From Pseudomonas plecoglossicida NBRC 103162 = DSM 15088 (lineage in GTDB: Bacteria > Pseudomonadota > Gammaproteobacteria > Pseudomonadales > Pseudomonadaceae), in assembly GCF_000730665.1 (NCBI RefSeq), contig NZ_BBIV01000049.1:1-43887 (forward strand): DNA of 43,887 nucleotides, read 5' to 3'. Position 1 is the stretch's first letter. Each line of letters opens with the position of its first letter. This document shows, piece after piece, positions 1 to 7,995 of this stretch. The notes beneath the pieces are model-generated. The model did no database searches. It was not told the origin of the DNA and was given only the letters and a program-made list of their open reading frames with translations. The position numbers and the translations under genes are program-made.

Positions 1-21
1 ACAGAATTCGGTGCGTTTCTT

Positions 22-48
22 GTGGGAGCCGGCTTGCCGGCGATGAAG
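22..48. repeat. REP palindrome (GCCGGC-core family)
   Basis: The core GAGCCGGCTTGCCGGCGAT is the repetitive extragenic palindrome seen again at about eight other places in this window. It lies just beyond the 3' end of fabV. Such units are non-coding and are typically clustered in Pseudomonas intergenic regions. Confidence 0.85.
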
Positions 49-59
49 CCAGCAGGGTC

Positions 60-1259
60 TTACAGCTCGACGCAGTCGAACTTCACATCGGTGGCCACGT
101 CTTCGTCGTAGTTGACGTCAGCACGCTCGAAGCCGAACAGGTTGAGGAACTGCTTCTTGTAACCGGCGTAGTCGGTCAGCTGGAACAGGTTCTCGGTGGT
201 CACTTGCGGCCACATGGCCTTGCAGGCGTCCTGTACGTCGTCACGCAGTTCCCAGTCGTCCAGGCGCAGGCGGCCCTTGTCGTCCAGCTCTGCCGGGGCA
301 CCGTCAGCACGGTACATGCGGTCACGGAACATGCGGTCCAGCTGGTCCTGGGTCCCTTCGTGAACACCCTTCTCCTGCATGATCTTGAAGACCATCGACA
401 GGTACAGCGGCATCACCGGAATGGCCGAGCTGGCCTGGGTGACGACCGACTTGAGCACCGCCACGTTGGCGCTACCGCCAACCTTCTTGCCCAGGCGCTG
501 GGCAGTCTCGTCCAGATCCTGCTTGGCCTTGCCCAGGGCGCCGTGCCAGTAGATCGGCCAGGTGATCTCGGTACCGATGTAGCTGAAGGCCACGGTGCGA
601 GCCTGTGGCGCGAGCACGCCAGCAGCGTTCAGGGCATCGATCCACAGCTCCCAGTCCTGGCCACCCATGACGGTGACGGTGTCGGCGATTTCCTGCTCGG
701 TGGCCGGCTCGATGCTGGCCTCGATGATGGTGTCCTTGTTGGTGTCGATGGCGGTCGACTTGTACGGCTGGCCGATCGGCTTGAGCGCGGAACGCACCAG
801 TTCACCGGTCTGCGGCAGCTTGCGCACCGGCGAGGCCAGGGAGTAGATGACCAGGTCGACCTGGCCGCCCATTTCGTTCTTGATCAGCTCGATGACCTTG
901 GCGCGGGCTTCGTCGGAGAAGGCGTCACCGTTGATCGACTTGCTGTACAGGCCTTCGGCCTTGGCGAACTTGTCGAAGGCGGCAGCGTTGTACCAGCCGG
1001 CGGTACCGGGCTTGGTCTCGGTACCTGGCTTCTCGAAGAACACGCCCAGGGTATCGGCCTTGAAGCCGAAGGCCGCGGTGATGCGTGCCGCCAGGCCATA
1101 GCCGCTGGAAGCGCCGATGACCAGGACCTTCTTCGGGCCATCCTCGCGCACGCCCAGCTTGCGGGTGGCTTCGATCTGGTCACGGACGTTGAGCTCGCAG
1201 CCCTTCGGGTGAGTCGTGGTGCAGATGAAACCGCGAACCTTAGGATGAATGATGGCCAA
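60..1259 (-). CDS. fabV: Trans-2-enoyl-ACP/CoA reductase FabV
   Basis: FabV is the NADH-dependent enoyl reductase that finishes each elongation cycle of type II fatty acid synthesis in the cytoplasm. The 399-residue product has the family length. It carries the FabV form of the SDR catalytic pair, Tyr-x8-Lys (Tyr237 and Lys246, in IYWHGALGKAK), and an N-terminal dinucleotide-binding stretch VLVIGASSGYG at about 46-56. The open frame extends further upstream, but the protein family starts at A-I-I-H-P-K; a TTG codon at 1257-1259 sits eight bases after a GAGG ribosome site, so I chose that start. FabV enzymes are known to be poorly inhibited by triclosan, so the gene probably confers natural tolerance. 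It is transcribed alone, with a LysR gene 135 bases upstream on the same strand. Confidence 0.95.
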   Translation of the reverse strand: MAIIHPKVRGFICTTTHPKGCELNVRDQIEATRKLGVREDGPKKVLVIGASSGYGLAARITAAFGFKADTLGVFFEKPGTETKPGTAGWYNAAAFDKFAKAEGLYSKSINGDAFSDEARAKVIELIKNEMGGQVDLVIYSLASPVRKLPQTGELVRSALKPIGQPYKSTAIDTNKDTIIEASIEPATEQEIADTVTVMGGQDWELWIDALNAAGVLAPQARTVAFSYIGTEITWPIYWHGALGKAKQDLDETAQRLGKKVGGSANVAVLKSVVTQASSAIPVMPLYLSMVFKIMQEKGVHEGTQDQLDRMFRDRMYRADGAPAELDDKGRLRLDDWELRDDVQDACKAMWPQVTTENLFQLTDYAGYKKQFLNLFGFERADVNYDEDVATDVKFDCVEL

Positions 1260-1394
1260 TGTCTGTACCTCGTCAGGTTTATGCCGGGGAAGCGCCAACA
1301 GGCGGCGCTTCCGATTGATCAGAGGGTGAGACTACCCCCGCAGGTTATCCGACACATATTACGGGCTGATCGGGGGGATTCAAAACCGCCCGCA

Positions 1395-2249
1395 TCAATC
1401 TTGCCTCAGTGCGCCTTTGAGCCAGTCGAGAAACTGCCTGGCCAGCGGATCATCCTGACTGTCCCGGTGCACCAGGCACGCCCAGGCCGGCCCCCGCACT
1501 CGCTGCGCCGACAGCGCCTGCAAATGCCCCTCCTGCACCGCCCGCCACGCCAGCAACTGGCTGACCAGCGCAACGCCCAGGCCCTCGCTCGCCGCATCCA
1601 GCAACAAGCCGGGGTCGGAAAAATTCAGCCCCTTGCCCTGCTGCCCGACATCCTCGCCTCCTTCCAGCTGCCAATGACTCCAGTCCATTTCGCGCTCGCC
1701 ATGCAGGGTGGTACGCGCAGAGGCCAACGCCAGCGAAGGGTGACAGGCCGGGTACAGCTGGTCCTGATGCAGCACGGTGAAGCTGCACTCGGCCTGGGCG
1801 CTGAGGTCATCGCGTATGGCCAGGTCGATGGTCTCGGTGGCCATGTCCGGCACCTCGAAGCTGGTGAACAACCACAGGTCGACGTCGGGACAACGCTGAT
1901 GAAAGTCCGCCAGGCGTGGCAACAGCCAATGCCGGGCAAACGCGGGGGTGGTGTTGACCACCAGTTGGTTGGGCTTGCGATACTGGTCGAGGCGGCGAAT
2001 GCCGACGGCCAGGTGCTGCAGCAGCGACTGGGTGGTGCTGAGCAGGTCGTACCCGGCATCGGTCAGGCTGACGCTGCGCCCACTGCGATGGAACAGCGGC
2101 TGCTCCAGGTAGGTTTCCAGGCTGCGAATCTGCTGGCTGATGGCCGATTGCGTCAGGTTCAGTGCCTCGGCGGCCTTGTGGAAACTGCCAAGCCGCGCTG
2201 CGGCTTCGAACCCTCGAAGGGCATTCAGGGGAGGCCAGTGTTTTAGCAT
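1395..2249 (-). CDS. LysR-family regulator divergent from the agmatine operon
   Basis: This 284-residue protein has the LysR layout: an N-terminal winged helix-turn-helix (about residues 8-67, with the FHKAAEALNLTQSAISQQIRSLE segment split here as FHKAAEALNLTQSAISQQI) followed by a substrate-binding-type effector domain. The N-terminal phrase PPLNALRGFEAAARLGSF places it with GcvA-type members. It is transcribed away from the agmatine deiminase gene, with 135 bases between the two starts, the usual arrangement for a LysR protein controlling its divergent neighbour. I infer that it regulates the agmatine operon, possibly in response to agmatine or a related amine; the effector cannot be read from the sequence. 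It is not the TetR-type AguR known from P. aeruginosa. Confidence 0.88.
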   Translation of the reverse strand: MLKHWPPLNALRGFEAAARLGSFHKAAEALNLTQSAISQQIRSLETYLEQPLFHRSGRSVSLTDAGYDLLSTTQSLLQHLAVGIRRLDQYRKPNQLVVNTTPAFARHWLLPRLADFHQRCPDVDLWLFTSFEVPDMATETIDLAIRDDLSAQAECSFTVLHQDQLYPACHPSLALASARTTLHGEREMDWSHWQLEGGEDVGQQGKGLNFSDPGLLLDAASEGLGVALVSQLLAWRAVQEGHLQALSAQRVRGPAWACLVHRDSQDDPLARQFLDWLKGALRQD

Positions 2250-2384
2250 GATCGATAAGCCCTGCTGATCAGATATGCGCTAAATCTATCGTTTGTAGCC
2301 CGCGCTTCATAGCCATAGCATGGTCACCAACACCCGCGACGGCGGGCTTCGTTGATAAAAATCCTTAATAGATCGGAGTTCTCT

Positions 2385-3425
2385 ATGGACCTGTCCCTCG
2401 ACAGCGGCTGGCGCATGCCTGCCGAATGGGCCCGCCACGCTGCCACCTGGATGATCTGGCCGCACAACCAGGCGCTGTGGGAAAGCGGCTGGCAGGTGAG
2501 CCTGGCCGATGTACAACGCGACTTTGCCCGGGTAGCGGCCGCCATTGCCCGCTTCGAGCCGGTGAGAATGGTCGTCGACCCTTCGGCACTGGCCAGCGCC
2601 AGCGCCCTGTGCGGCGCCAACGTCGAACTGATCGAGCTGGCCGTCGATGACAGCTGGTGCCGCGACAGCGGCCCGAGCTTCATCTGCCACCCGCAGCAGG
2701 GCCTTGCCGGCCTGAGCTGGCGCTTCAACGCCTGGGGCGGCAAATCCGCCCACGGCCATGACCGCAGCCTGGGCCGGCGCATCCTCGACCACCTGGGCCT
2801 GGACGGTTTCAGCACTGCCCTGTGCAACGAAGGCGGCGCCATTCATGTGGACGGCGAAGGCACCTTGATCACCACCGAGTCCGTGCTGCTCAACCCCAAC
2901 CGCAACCCGGGCATCAGCAAGGCCGAGTTCGAGCGCTGCTTCGCCCGCTACCTGGGCATCAGCAAGACCATCTGGCTGCCCGGCGACCCACAATACGTCA
3001 CCGGCGACATGACCGATGGCCACGTCGACGGCGTATGCGCCTTCGCCCGGCCAGGCGTGCTGCTGGTCGATGCCACCCATGAGCACGGCTCGGTGTACGC
3101 CGAGGTGGTGCGCGAGAACCGCCGCGCCCTTGAACTGGCCACCGACGCCCAGGGGCGCCGTTTCGAACTGCTCGACCTGTACGAAGCCAGTGCCGCCGTC
3201 GACCCGGATGCCGAGGTGTTCTGCGCCTCCTACACCAACTTCTACATCGCCAACGGCGCGGTCATCATGCCGGCCTACGGCATCGCTGCCGACGACGCAG
3301 CCGCCACGCAGCTGGCCCACGCCTTCCCCGGCCGGGAAATCGTGCCGGTGCGCATCGACCACATCGCCCATGGCGGCGGTGGCATCCACTGCATCACCCA
3401 GCAACAGCCGCAGGTGCAGCCATGA
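2385..3425 (+). CDS. aguA: Agmatine deiminase (cytoplasmic)
   Basis: The enzyme hydrolyses agmatine to N-carbamoylputrescine and ammonia, the first step of the arginine decarboxylase route to putrescine. The 346-residue product belongs to the guanidino-modifying (PAD_porph) family: substrate aspartate in DDSWCRDSGPSF, NEGGAIHVDGEGT, the catalytic histidine motif GDMTDGHVDG, and the nucleophilic Cys336 in GGGGIHCITQQ. No signal peptide. An open frame begins earlier at a TTG (2352), but the ATG at 2385 has GGAG six bases upstream and fits the family N terminus. Its TGA overlaps the ATG of aguB (ATGA), so the two are translationally coupled. A Tat-exported paralogue lies at the end of the same operon. 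Confidence 0.93.
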   Translation: MDLSLDSGWRMPAEWARHAATWMIWPHNQALWESGWQVSLADVQRDFARVAAAIARFEPVRMVVDPSALASASALCGANVELIELAVDDSWCRDSGPSFICHPQQGLAGLSWRFNAWGGKSAHGHDRSLGRRILDHLGLDGFSTALCNEGGAIHVDGEGTLITTESVLLNPNRNPGISKAEFERCFARYLGISKTIWLPGDPQYVTGDMTDGHVDGVCAFARPGVLLVDATHEHGSVYAEVVRENRRALELATDAQGRRFELLDLYEASAAVDPDAEVFCASYTNFYIANGAVIMPAYGIAADDAAATQLAHAFPGREIVPVRIDHIAHGGGGIHCITQQQPQVQP

Positions 3426-4318
3426 GCCTGCTGCGCATCGCCACGACCCAGATGCCGTGCAGCTGGAACCTGCCGGACAACCTCGAGCGTGCCGAACAGC
3501 TGGTGCGCCAGGCCGCTGCAGAGGGCGCCCAGGTGATCCTGCTGCAGGAGCTGTTCGCCACCCCGTACTTCTGCATCGAGCAGGACCACCGCCACCAGGC
3601 CTTGGCCGAGCCCTATGACAACAGCCCGATCCTGCAGCGCTTCGCCGCGCTCGCCGCCGAGCTGGGCGTGGTCCTGCCACTGAGCTGGTACGAACGGGCC
3701 GGCAATGCCTTCTTTAATTCGCTGACGGTCGCCGACGCCGACGGCCGCCTGCTCGGTGTCTACCGCAAGACCCACATTCCCAACGCCATCGGCTACCAGG
3801 AGAAGGAATACTTCAGCCCCGGCGATACCGGCTTCAAGGTCTGGGACACCGCCTTCGGGCGCCTCGGCATCGGCATCTGCTGGGACCAGTGGTTCCCCGA
3901 AACCGCCCGATGCCTGGCGCTGATGGGCGCTGAAGTGCTGTTGTTCCCCACCGCCATCGGCTCGGAGCCGGGCGCGGCCGAGCTGGACTCGCGCGATCAC
4001 TGGCAGGTCGCCATGCGCGGCCACGCGGCGGCCAACCTGGTGCCGGTGGTGGCGGCCAACCGCGTCGGCGAGGAAGTCGCCGGGAGCGATCCTTCGTTGA
4101 GCATGCGCTTCTATGGCTCGTCGTTCATCTGCGACCACAAGGGTGCACTGCTGAAAGAGGCCGACCGCAGCAGCACAGGCATCTGGCTGCACGAGCTGGA
4201 CCTTGCGCAGATGCGCGAGGACCGACTGAGCTGGGGCGTCTACCGCGACCGTCGCCCGGAAATGTACGCGTCGTTGCTGACCCTGGACGGTCGACACCCC
4301 CACGTTGCGAGGACCTGA
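3422..4318 (+). CDS. aguB: N-carbamoylputrescine amidase
   Basis: AguB hydrolyses N-carbamoylputrescine to putrescine, ammonia and CO2, completing the pathway begun by aguA. The 298-residue protein is a member of the nitrilase superfamily with the full catalytic triad: Glu43 (LLQELF), Lys116 (VYRKTHIP) and Cys153 (GIGICWDQWFPE). The CWDQWFPE context is typical of the carbamoylputrescine amidase branch. The start codon overlaps the aguA stop by four bases, which argues for coupled translation and a matched stoichiometry of the two enzymes. The stop is followed within a few bases by the binding-protein gene, so 2385-6516 reads as one transcript. Confidence 0.94.
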   Translation: MSLLRIATTQMPCSWNLPDNLERAEQLVRQAAAEGAQVILLQELFATPYFCIEQDHRHQALAEPYDNSPILQRFAALAAELGVVLPLSWYERAGNAFFNSLTVADADGRLLGVYRKTHIPNAIGYQEKEYFSPGDTGFKVWDTAFGRLGIGICWDQWFPETARCLALMGAEVLLFPTAIGSEPGAAELDSRDHWQVAMRGHAAANLVPVVAANRVGEEVAGSDPSLSMRFYGSSFICDHKGALLKEADRSSTGIWLHELDLAQMREDRLSWGVYRDRRPEMYASLLTLDGRHPHVART

Positions 4319-4320
4319 AC

Positions 4321-5406
4321 ATGAAACTGCCTCACCTGGCGGCACTCGCCCTGGCCCTCTGCGCCAACCACGCCCTGGCCGAGCAACCGACCCTGCGCCT
4401 GTACAACTGGGCCGATTATTTCGCCGAAAACACGCTCAAGCAGTTCACCGCCGAAACCGGCATCCAGGTGATCTACGACGTGATGGATGGCAGCGAAGTG
4501 CTCGAAGCCAAGCTGATGTCAGGGCGCAGCGGCTACGACCTGGTGTTCCCCGGCGATACCGTGGCCGAGCGCCTGATGCGCGCTGGGAGCCTGCAGAAAC
4601 TGGACCGCAGCCAACTGCAAGCGCTGGACGACATCGAGCCAGGCCTGCGCAAGCTGCATGACCAGTACCCCAAGGCCAGTCAGGCCACCGTGCCCTACAC
4701 CTGGGGCACCATCGGCCTGACGACCAACGCCGACATGATCCGCAAGCGCATGCCCGACGCCCAGCTGGACAACCTCGACCTGCTGTTCAAGCCCGAACTG
4801 GCGGCCAAGTTCGCCGATTGCGGTATCTCGGTCATCGACTCGCCCGACGAAATCCTGGCCGTGGTCCTCAATTACCTGGGCCGCGAGCCGCGCAGCGCCA
4901 AGCGCGAAGACCTGGCCGCAGCCAGCGAGTTGCTCAAGGCCGTACGCCCGTACATCCGCAAGTTCCAGTCGCAACCGGTCACCGAGCTGGTCAACGAGAA
5001 TCTGTGCCTTTCACTGGGCTACAGCGGCGATGTGATACAGGCCCAGCGCACCGCCGAGGCCGCCGGCAAGCAGCTCGACTTCCAGTACCGCGTGCCGCGC
5101 CAGGGCACCACGGTGTGGATGGACACCATGGCGATTCCCGCCGATGCCAAGCACCCGGAATACGCCTATCGTTTCATCAACTTCGTGATGCGCCCGCAGA
5201 ACATGGCCGCGATCAGCAATTTCACCGGCTACCCGACGGCCAGCGCGAAGGCCCGCGAGGCGGTTGAACCGCGGCTGCGCGACAACCCCGATATCTACCT
5301 CGACCCGGCCACCTATGCCCGGCTGATCCCGGGCAAAGACATCCCCCAGGCCGACATGCGTGCGCGCATGCGCATCTGGACACGCTTCAAGACTGCACAG
5401 GACTGA
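4321..5406 (+). CDS. Periplasmic polyamine-binding protein (PotF/SpuD type)
   Basis: This is an extracytoplasmic solute receptor of the PotF/SpuD family, which deliver putrescine, spermidine or related amines to ABC permeases. The first 20 residues form a signal peptide ending in HALA before EQPTLRLYNWADY; the phrase LYNWADYFAENTLKQF is the conserved start of mature PotD/PotF proteins. The mature part (about 341 residues) has family length. It lies three bases after aguB and three bases before the exported agmatine deiminase. No permease or ATPase genes accompany it, so it must either share a transporter encoded elsewhere or serve as a sensor. I infer that agmatine, carbamoylputrescine or putrescine is the ligand. 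Confidence 0.88.
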   Translation: MKLPHLAALALALCANHALAEQPTLRLYNWADYFAENTLKQFTAETGIQVIYDVMDGSEVLEAKLMSGRSGYDLVFPGDTVAERLMRAGSLQKLDRSQLQALDDIEPGLRKLHDQYPKASQATVPYTWGTIGLTTNADMIRKRMPDAQLDNLDLLFKPELAAKFADCGISVIDSPDEILAVVLNYLGREPRSAKREDLAAASELLKAVRPYIRKFQSQPVTELVNENLCLSLGYSGDVIQAQRTAEAAGKQLDFQYRVPRQGTTVWMDTMAIPADAKHPEYAYRFINFVMRPQNMAAISNFTGYPTASAKAREAVEPRLRDNPDIYLDPATYARLIPGKDIPQADMRARMRIWTRFKTAQD

Positions 5407-5409
5407 TCC

Positions 5410-6516
5410 ATGCCAACCCGCAGAACCTTCCTTCAACTGTCACTGGCCGCCGGCCTCGGCGCCAGCCTGGGCTTGCCCATGGGCCTGGCCCGCGCCGGGC
5501 AAGCGGGCCGCTGGTTCATGCCCGACGAGGGCGAAGCCCAGCAACGCGCCTACATCGCCTTTGGCGCCCAGGACGCCATCTGGGAGGACTTCACCGCCGA
5601 CGTGCAGGCGGCACTGGGCCGCATCGCCCAGGCCATCGCCCGCTTCCAGCCCGTGACCGTGTTCTGCCGCGCCAGCGAACGCGACCTGGCCATCGAGCAT
5701 TGCGGGAGCGACAACACCCGGTTCGAGACCTGCGAGCTGGATGACATCTGGATGCGCGACATCGGCGCCAACTTCGTGGTCGATGACGGCAACGGGCTGA
5801 CCGCGGTGGACTTCAACTTCAACGGCTGGGGCAACAAGCAGCGTCACAGCAAGGACGCCCAACTGGCCAAGCGGGTCGCCACGCTGGCCGGTGCACACTA
5901 TCAACGCAGCGAACTGGTGGGCGAAGGTGGCGCCATCGAAGTGGACGGCCACGGCACCGGCATCATGACCGAAAGCAGCTGGATCAACGCCAACCGCAAT
6001 CCGAGCTGGAGCAAGGCCGATGTCGAAGCCGAACTCAAGCAGCGACTGGGCCTGAGCAAGATAATCTGGCTGCCGGGTATCGCCGGCGAAGACATCACCG
6101 ACGGGCATGTGGATTTCTATGCCCGGTTCGTGCGACCTGGCGTGGTGATCGCCAACCTGGACAACGACCCCGAGTCGTATGACTACGACGTGACCCGCAA
6201 GCACCTGGAGATTCTCAAGAAAGCGACCGATGCCGAAGGCCGCCGCTTGCAGGTGCATCTGGTGTCACCGCCGATGCGTGGGCGGCGCAACAGGTTCAGC
6301 AAGGGCAATTCGGACTTCGCAGCGGGCTATATCAACTACTTCGTGATCAATGGCGCCGTCATCGCCCCGCAGTTCGGCGATGCCCAGGCGGACGAAAAGG
6401 CGCGAGCCTTGCTGGCAGCGCTGTACCCGGGACGGGAAATCGTGCAGCTGGACATCGACGCGATCGCGGCGGGCGGTGGCGGCATTCACTGCGTCACCCA
6501 CCAGTGCCCGGCCTAG
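5410..6516 (+). CDS. Agmatine deiminase family protein with Tat signal
   Basis: A second member of the agmatine deiminase family, 368 residues, with the same catalytic landmarks as aguA: DDIWMRDIGANF, GEGGAIEVDGHGT, GEDITDGHVDF and the nucleophile Cys361 in GGGGIHCVTHQ. Unlike aguA, it begins with a twin-arginine leader (M-P-T-R-R-T-F-L-Q followed by an alanine/leucine-rich stretch to about residue 30), so it should be folded in the cytoplasm and exported to the periplasm. The family positions are conserved, so it is probably active on agmatine or a related guanidine. It is the last gene of the operon, four bases after the binding-protein stop. I infer periplasmic deimination of external agmatine, with the product captured by the adjacent receptor. 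Confidence 0.88.
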   Translation: MPTRRTFLQLSLAAGLGASLGLPMGLARAGQAGRWFMPDEGEAQQRAYIAFGAQDAIWEDFTADVQAALGRIAQAIARFQPVTVFCRASERDLAIEHCGSDNTRFETCELDDIWMRDIGANFVVDDGNGLTAVDFNFNGWGNKQRHSKDAQLAKRVATLAGAHYQRSELVGEGGAIEVDGHGTGIMTESSWINANRNPSWSKADVEAELKQRLGLSKIIWLPGIAGEDITDGHVDFYARFVRPGVVIANLDNDPESYDYDVTRKHLEILKKATDAEGRRLQVHLVSPPMRGRRNRFSKGNSDFAAGYINYFVINGAVIAPQFGDAQADEKARALLAALYPGREIVQLDIDAIAAGGGGIHCVTHQCPA

Positions 6517-6523
6517 CGGGCCT

Positions 6524-6550
6524 CATCGCCGGCTTGCCGGCGATAGGGCC
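6524..6550. repeat. REP palindrome
   Basis: GCCTCATCGCCGGCTTGCC followed by GGCGATAGGGC forms the same palindromic REP core as elsewhere. It lies between the convergent ends of the agmatine operon and the cytochrome b561 gene and could act as a bidirectional transcript end. Confidence 0.8.
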
Positions 6551-6565
6551 AGTAGCCACACCAGA

Positions 6566-7105
6566 TCATTGTTCATCTGGCATCCGCCGCCTGCGCCCGG
6601 TCAGCATCGATAACGGCAAATTCTCACGCAAGCGCACGCTTTCGACGATGGCCGCCAGCACATGCACGCAGACCAGCGCCAGCACGGCATCGGCCAGGAA
6701 GCTGTGCACCTCCATGGGCCAATCTGCGCCCCATAGCGCGTCGATTTCCTGCGATGCCCAGCCGGTCAGCCCCAGGCCGGTGATGCCCGTCAGCATCAGC
6801 ACCATCACCAGCGCGCCAATCGGCGAATGCCCCAGCCGATGGTAAGGCTGCCCGCTGAACAACGCCCGGGCATGAGCAGCCAGGCTCGCAGGCGTTGGCC
6901 AGAAGTCCGACCAGCGCGCGCTCTGCGGCCCGACGAAACCCCACACCAGGCGTATCAGCACACAGCCCAAGGCATAGTAACCAAGCCACTGGTGCCAGTC
7001 GTCACCCTCTTCGTTGAAAAAATAATCGGCAAAGAACACGGTGGCGATCGACAGGTGGCACAGGCGCAACAGCGGGTCCCAGAGCTGTATCGATGCGCGT
7101 GGCAT
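6566..7105 (-). CDS. Cytochrome b561-family membrane protein
   Basis: The 179-residue protein has four predicted membrane helices and the histidine pattern of the b-type cytochrome (HupC/b561) family: His17 in LRLCHLSIA, His38 in DDWHQWLGYYALG, and two histidines in the last helices (MEVHSFLADAVL and VCVHVLAA). Such proteins pass electrons between the quinol pool and periplasmic or exported redox partners. Its ATG overlaps the TGA of the upstream PepSY gene, so the pair is translationally coupled. The specific electron partner cannot be told from the sequence. Confidence 0.85.
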   Translation of the reverse strand: MPRASIQLWDPLLRLCHLSIATVFFADYFFNEEGDDWHQWLGYYALGCVLIRLVWGFVGPQSARWSDFWPTPASLAAHARALFSGQPYHRLGHSPIGALVMVLMLTGITGLGLTGWASQEIDALWGADWPMEVHSFLADAVLALVCVHVLAAIVESVRLRENLPLSMLTGRRRRMPDEQ

Positions 7106-7371
7106 CAGTCTTCGATCTCCGTCTTGACCGCCTTGCCCGTCACCGGATCATGGTAGATCTCGACCTTCTTGCCGTCCTTGTTGAAACCGTAGATCTCGTA
7201 GCAGTTGCCCTTGGTGACCTTGAACTTGTTGATCTTGTAACCCTGCTCCTTGAGCTGGGCCTGGAATTTCTCCGGGTCTTGCCAGGTACTCTTGTCGGCG
7301 GTGGTACATTGCGTGGCGGCGAAAGCGGTACTGCTGCCCAGTAGCAAGGTGGCGGCAATCAGGATTCGCAT
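7105..7371 (-). CDS. Small exported PepSY-domain protein
   Basis: An 88-residue protein with a signal peptide of about 18 residues (MRILIAATLLLGSSTAFA) and a single PepSY-like unit: a helix (DPEKFQAQLKEQGYK) followed by beta strands (KFKVTKGNCYEIYGFNKDGKKVEIYHDPVTG). PepSY units are small periplasmic inhibitory or binding modules. It is co-transcribed with the downstream cytochrome b561 gene, an association common in Proteobacteria, where PepSY proteins accompany b-type cytochromes. Two cysteines in the mature part could form a disulphide. Confidence 0.85.
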   Translation of the reverse strand: MRILIAATLLLGSSTAFAATQCTTADKSTWQDPEKFQAQLKEQGYKINKFKVTKGNCYEIYGFNKDGKKVEIYHDPVTGKAVKTEIED

Positions 7372-7470
7372 GGCGATAAGCTCCAGTCTGAGGGTTTGAA
7401 CGCTTGGTCGAACGCTTCCAGCTTAGTCGGGGCGAGCGGCCTGTGCCTTCTCCAGCGTCAGCAGGGTGTA

Positions 7471-7503
7471 CCTGTGGGAGCCGGCTTGCCGGCGATAGGG
7501 CCG
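7471..7503. repeat. REP palindrome
   Basis: GTGGGAGCCGGCTTGCC and GGCGATAGGGCC form a REP unit in the 240-base gap between the PepSY gene and the MTHFR-like remnant. Nothing else recognisable was seen in that gap. Confidence 0.8.
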
Positions 7504-7611
7504 CAACTGACACACATGTCTTGTTCAGAGCAGCCCCCTGCGCATCTGGACATGACCCCATTGAAGACTTGCTCCACACTGCCCCCTGCCCCTTCCAGGT
7601 GCCACACCCTC

Positions 7612-7995
7612 ATGAGCCTGCTGAAATCGGCGCTACGCGAAAAAACCTTCGTCTGCGTCATGGAGTTCGTGCCCAAGCCTTCGGCGCAACGCTTCGCCGC
7701 CATGCAGGCGATCATGGCGCGCGGGCACCTGTGTGGCTGGCCCATGACCCTGGCCAACGGCCCCTGCGGCGGCACTTCGCTCAACCGCTGCGAGTTCGGC
7801 GACCGTGAGTGCATCCACAGCGTGAAGTACCGCACGGCCAAGACCGTGCACCAGACAGCGGTGCTCAGCGAACGGTTGATCCCCTGCATCGAGGTCCAGA
7901 CCCGTCACCGCAGCTCCTGGCCACAGTGGTTCGAAGCCCAGCCGGTGCGCAGGCTCAGCCCGCAGCCAGCGCCTCGAACCCAGCCCGAATCCTAG
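7612..7995 (+). pseudogene. MTHFR-like gene reduced to its two ends (probable internal deletion)
   Basis: The 127-residue product starts like a methylenetetrahydrofolate reductase: FVCVMEFVPKPSAQRF resembles the first barrel strand carrying the catalytic Glu, and CGWPMTLA the second strand. It then passes at about 7750-7762 directly into the cysteine-rich MTHFR C-terminal accessory domain (NGPCGGTSLNRCEFGDREC, then TAKTVHQTAVLSERLIPC). The central FAD-binding barrel, several hundred residues in complete relatives, is absent while the frame is kept. I read this as a remnant of an in-frame deletion; a genuinely short stand-alone MTHFR_C protein is the alternative. The ribosome site is weak. The 3' end overlaps the convergent yjiA gene by 41 bases. 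Confidence 0.6.

Noticed and set aside
204..2246. 680-codon open frame on the plus strand across fabV and the LysR gene
   Set aside because: Antisense to two well-recognised genes; composition is the low-complexity shadow that high-GC codon use produces.
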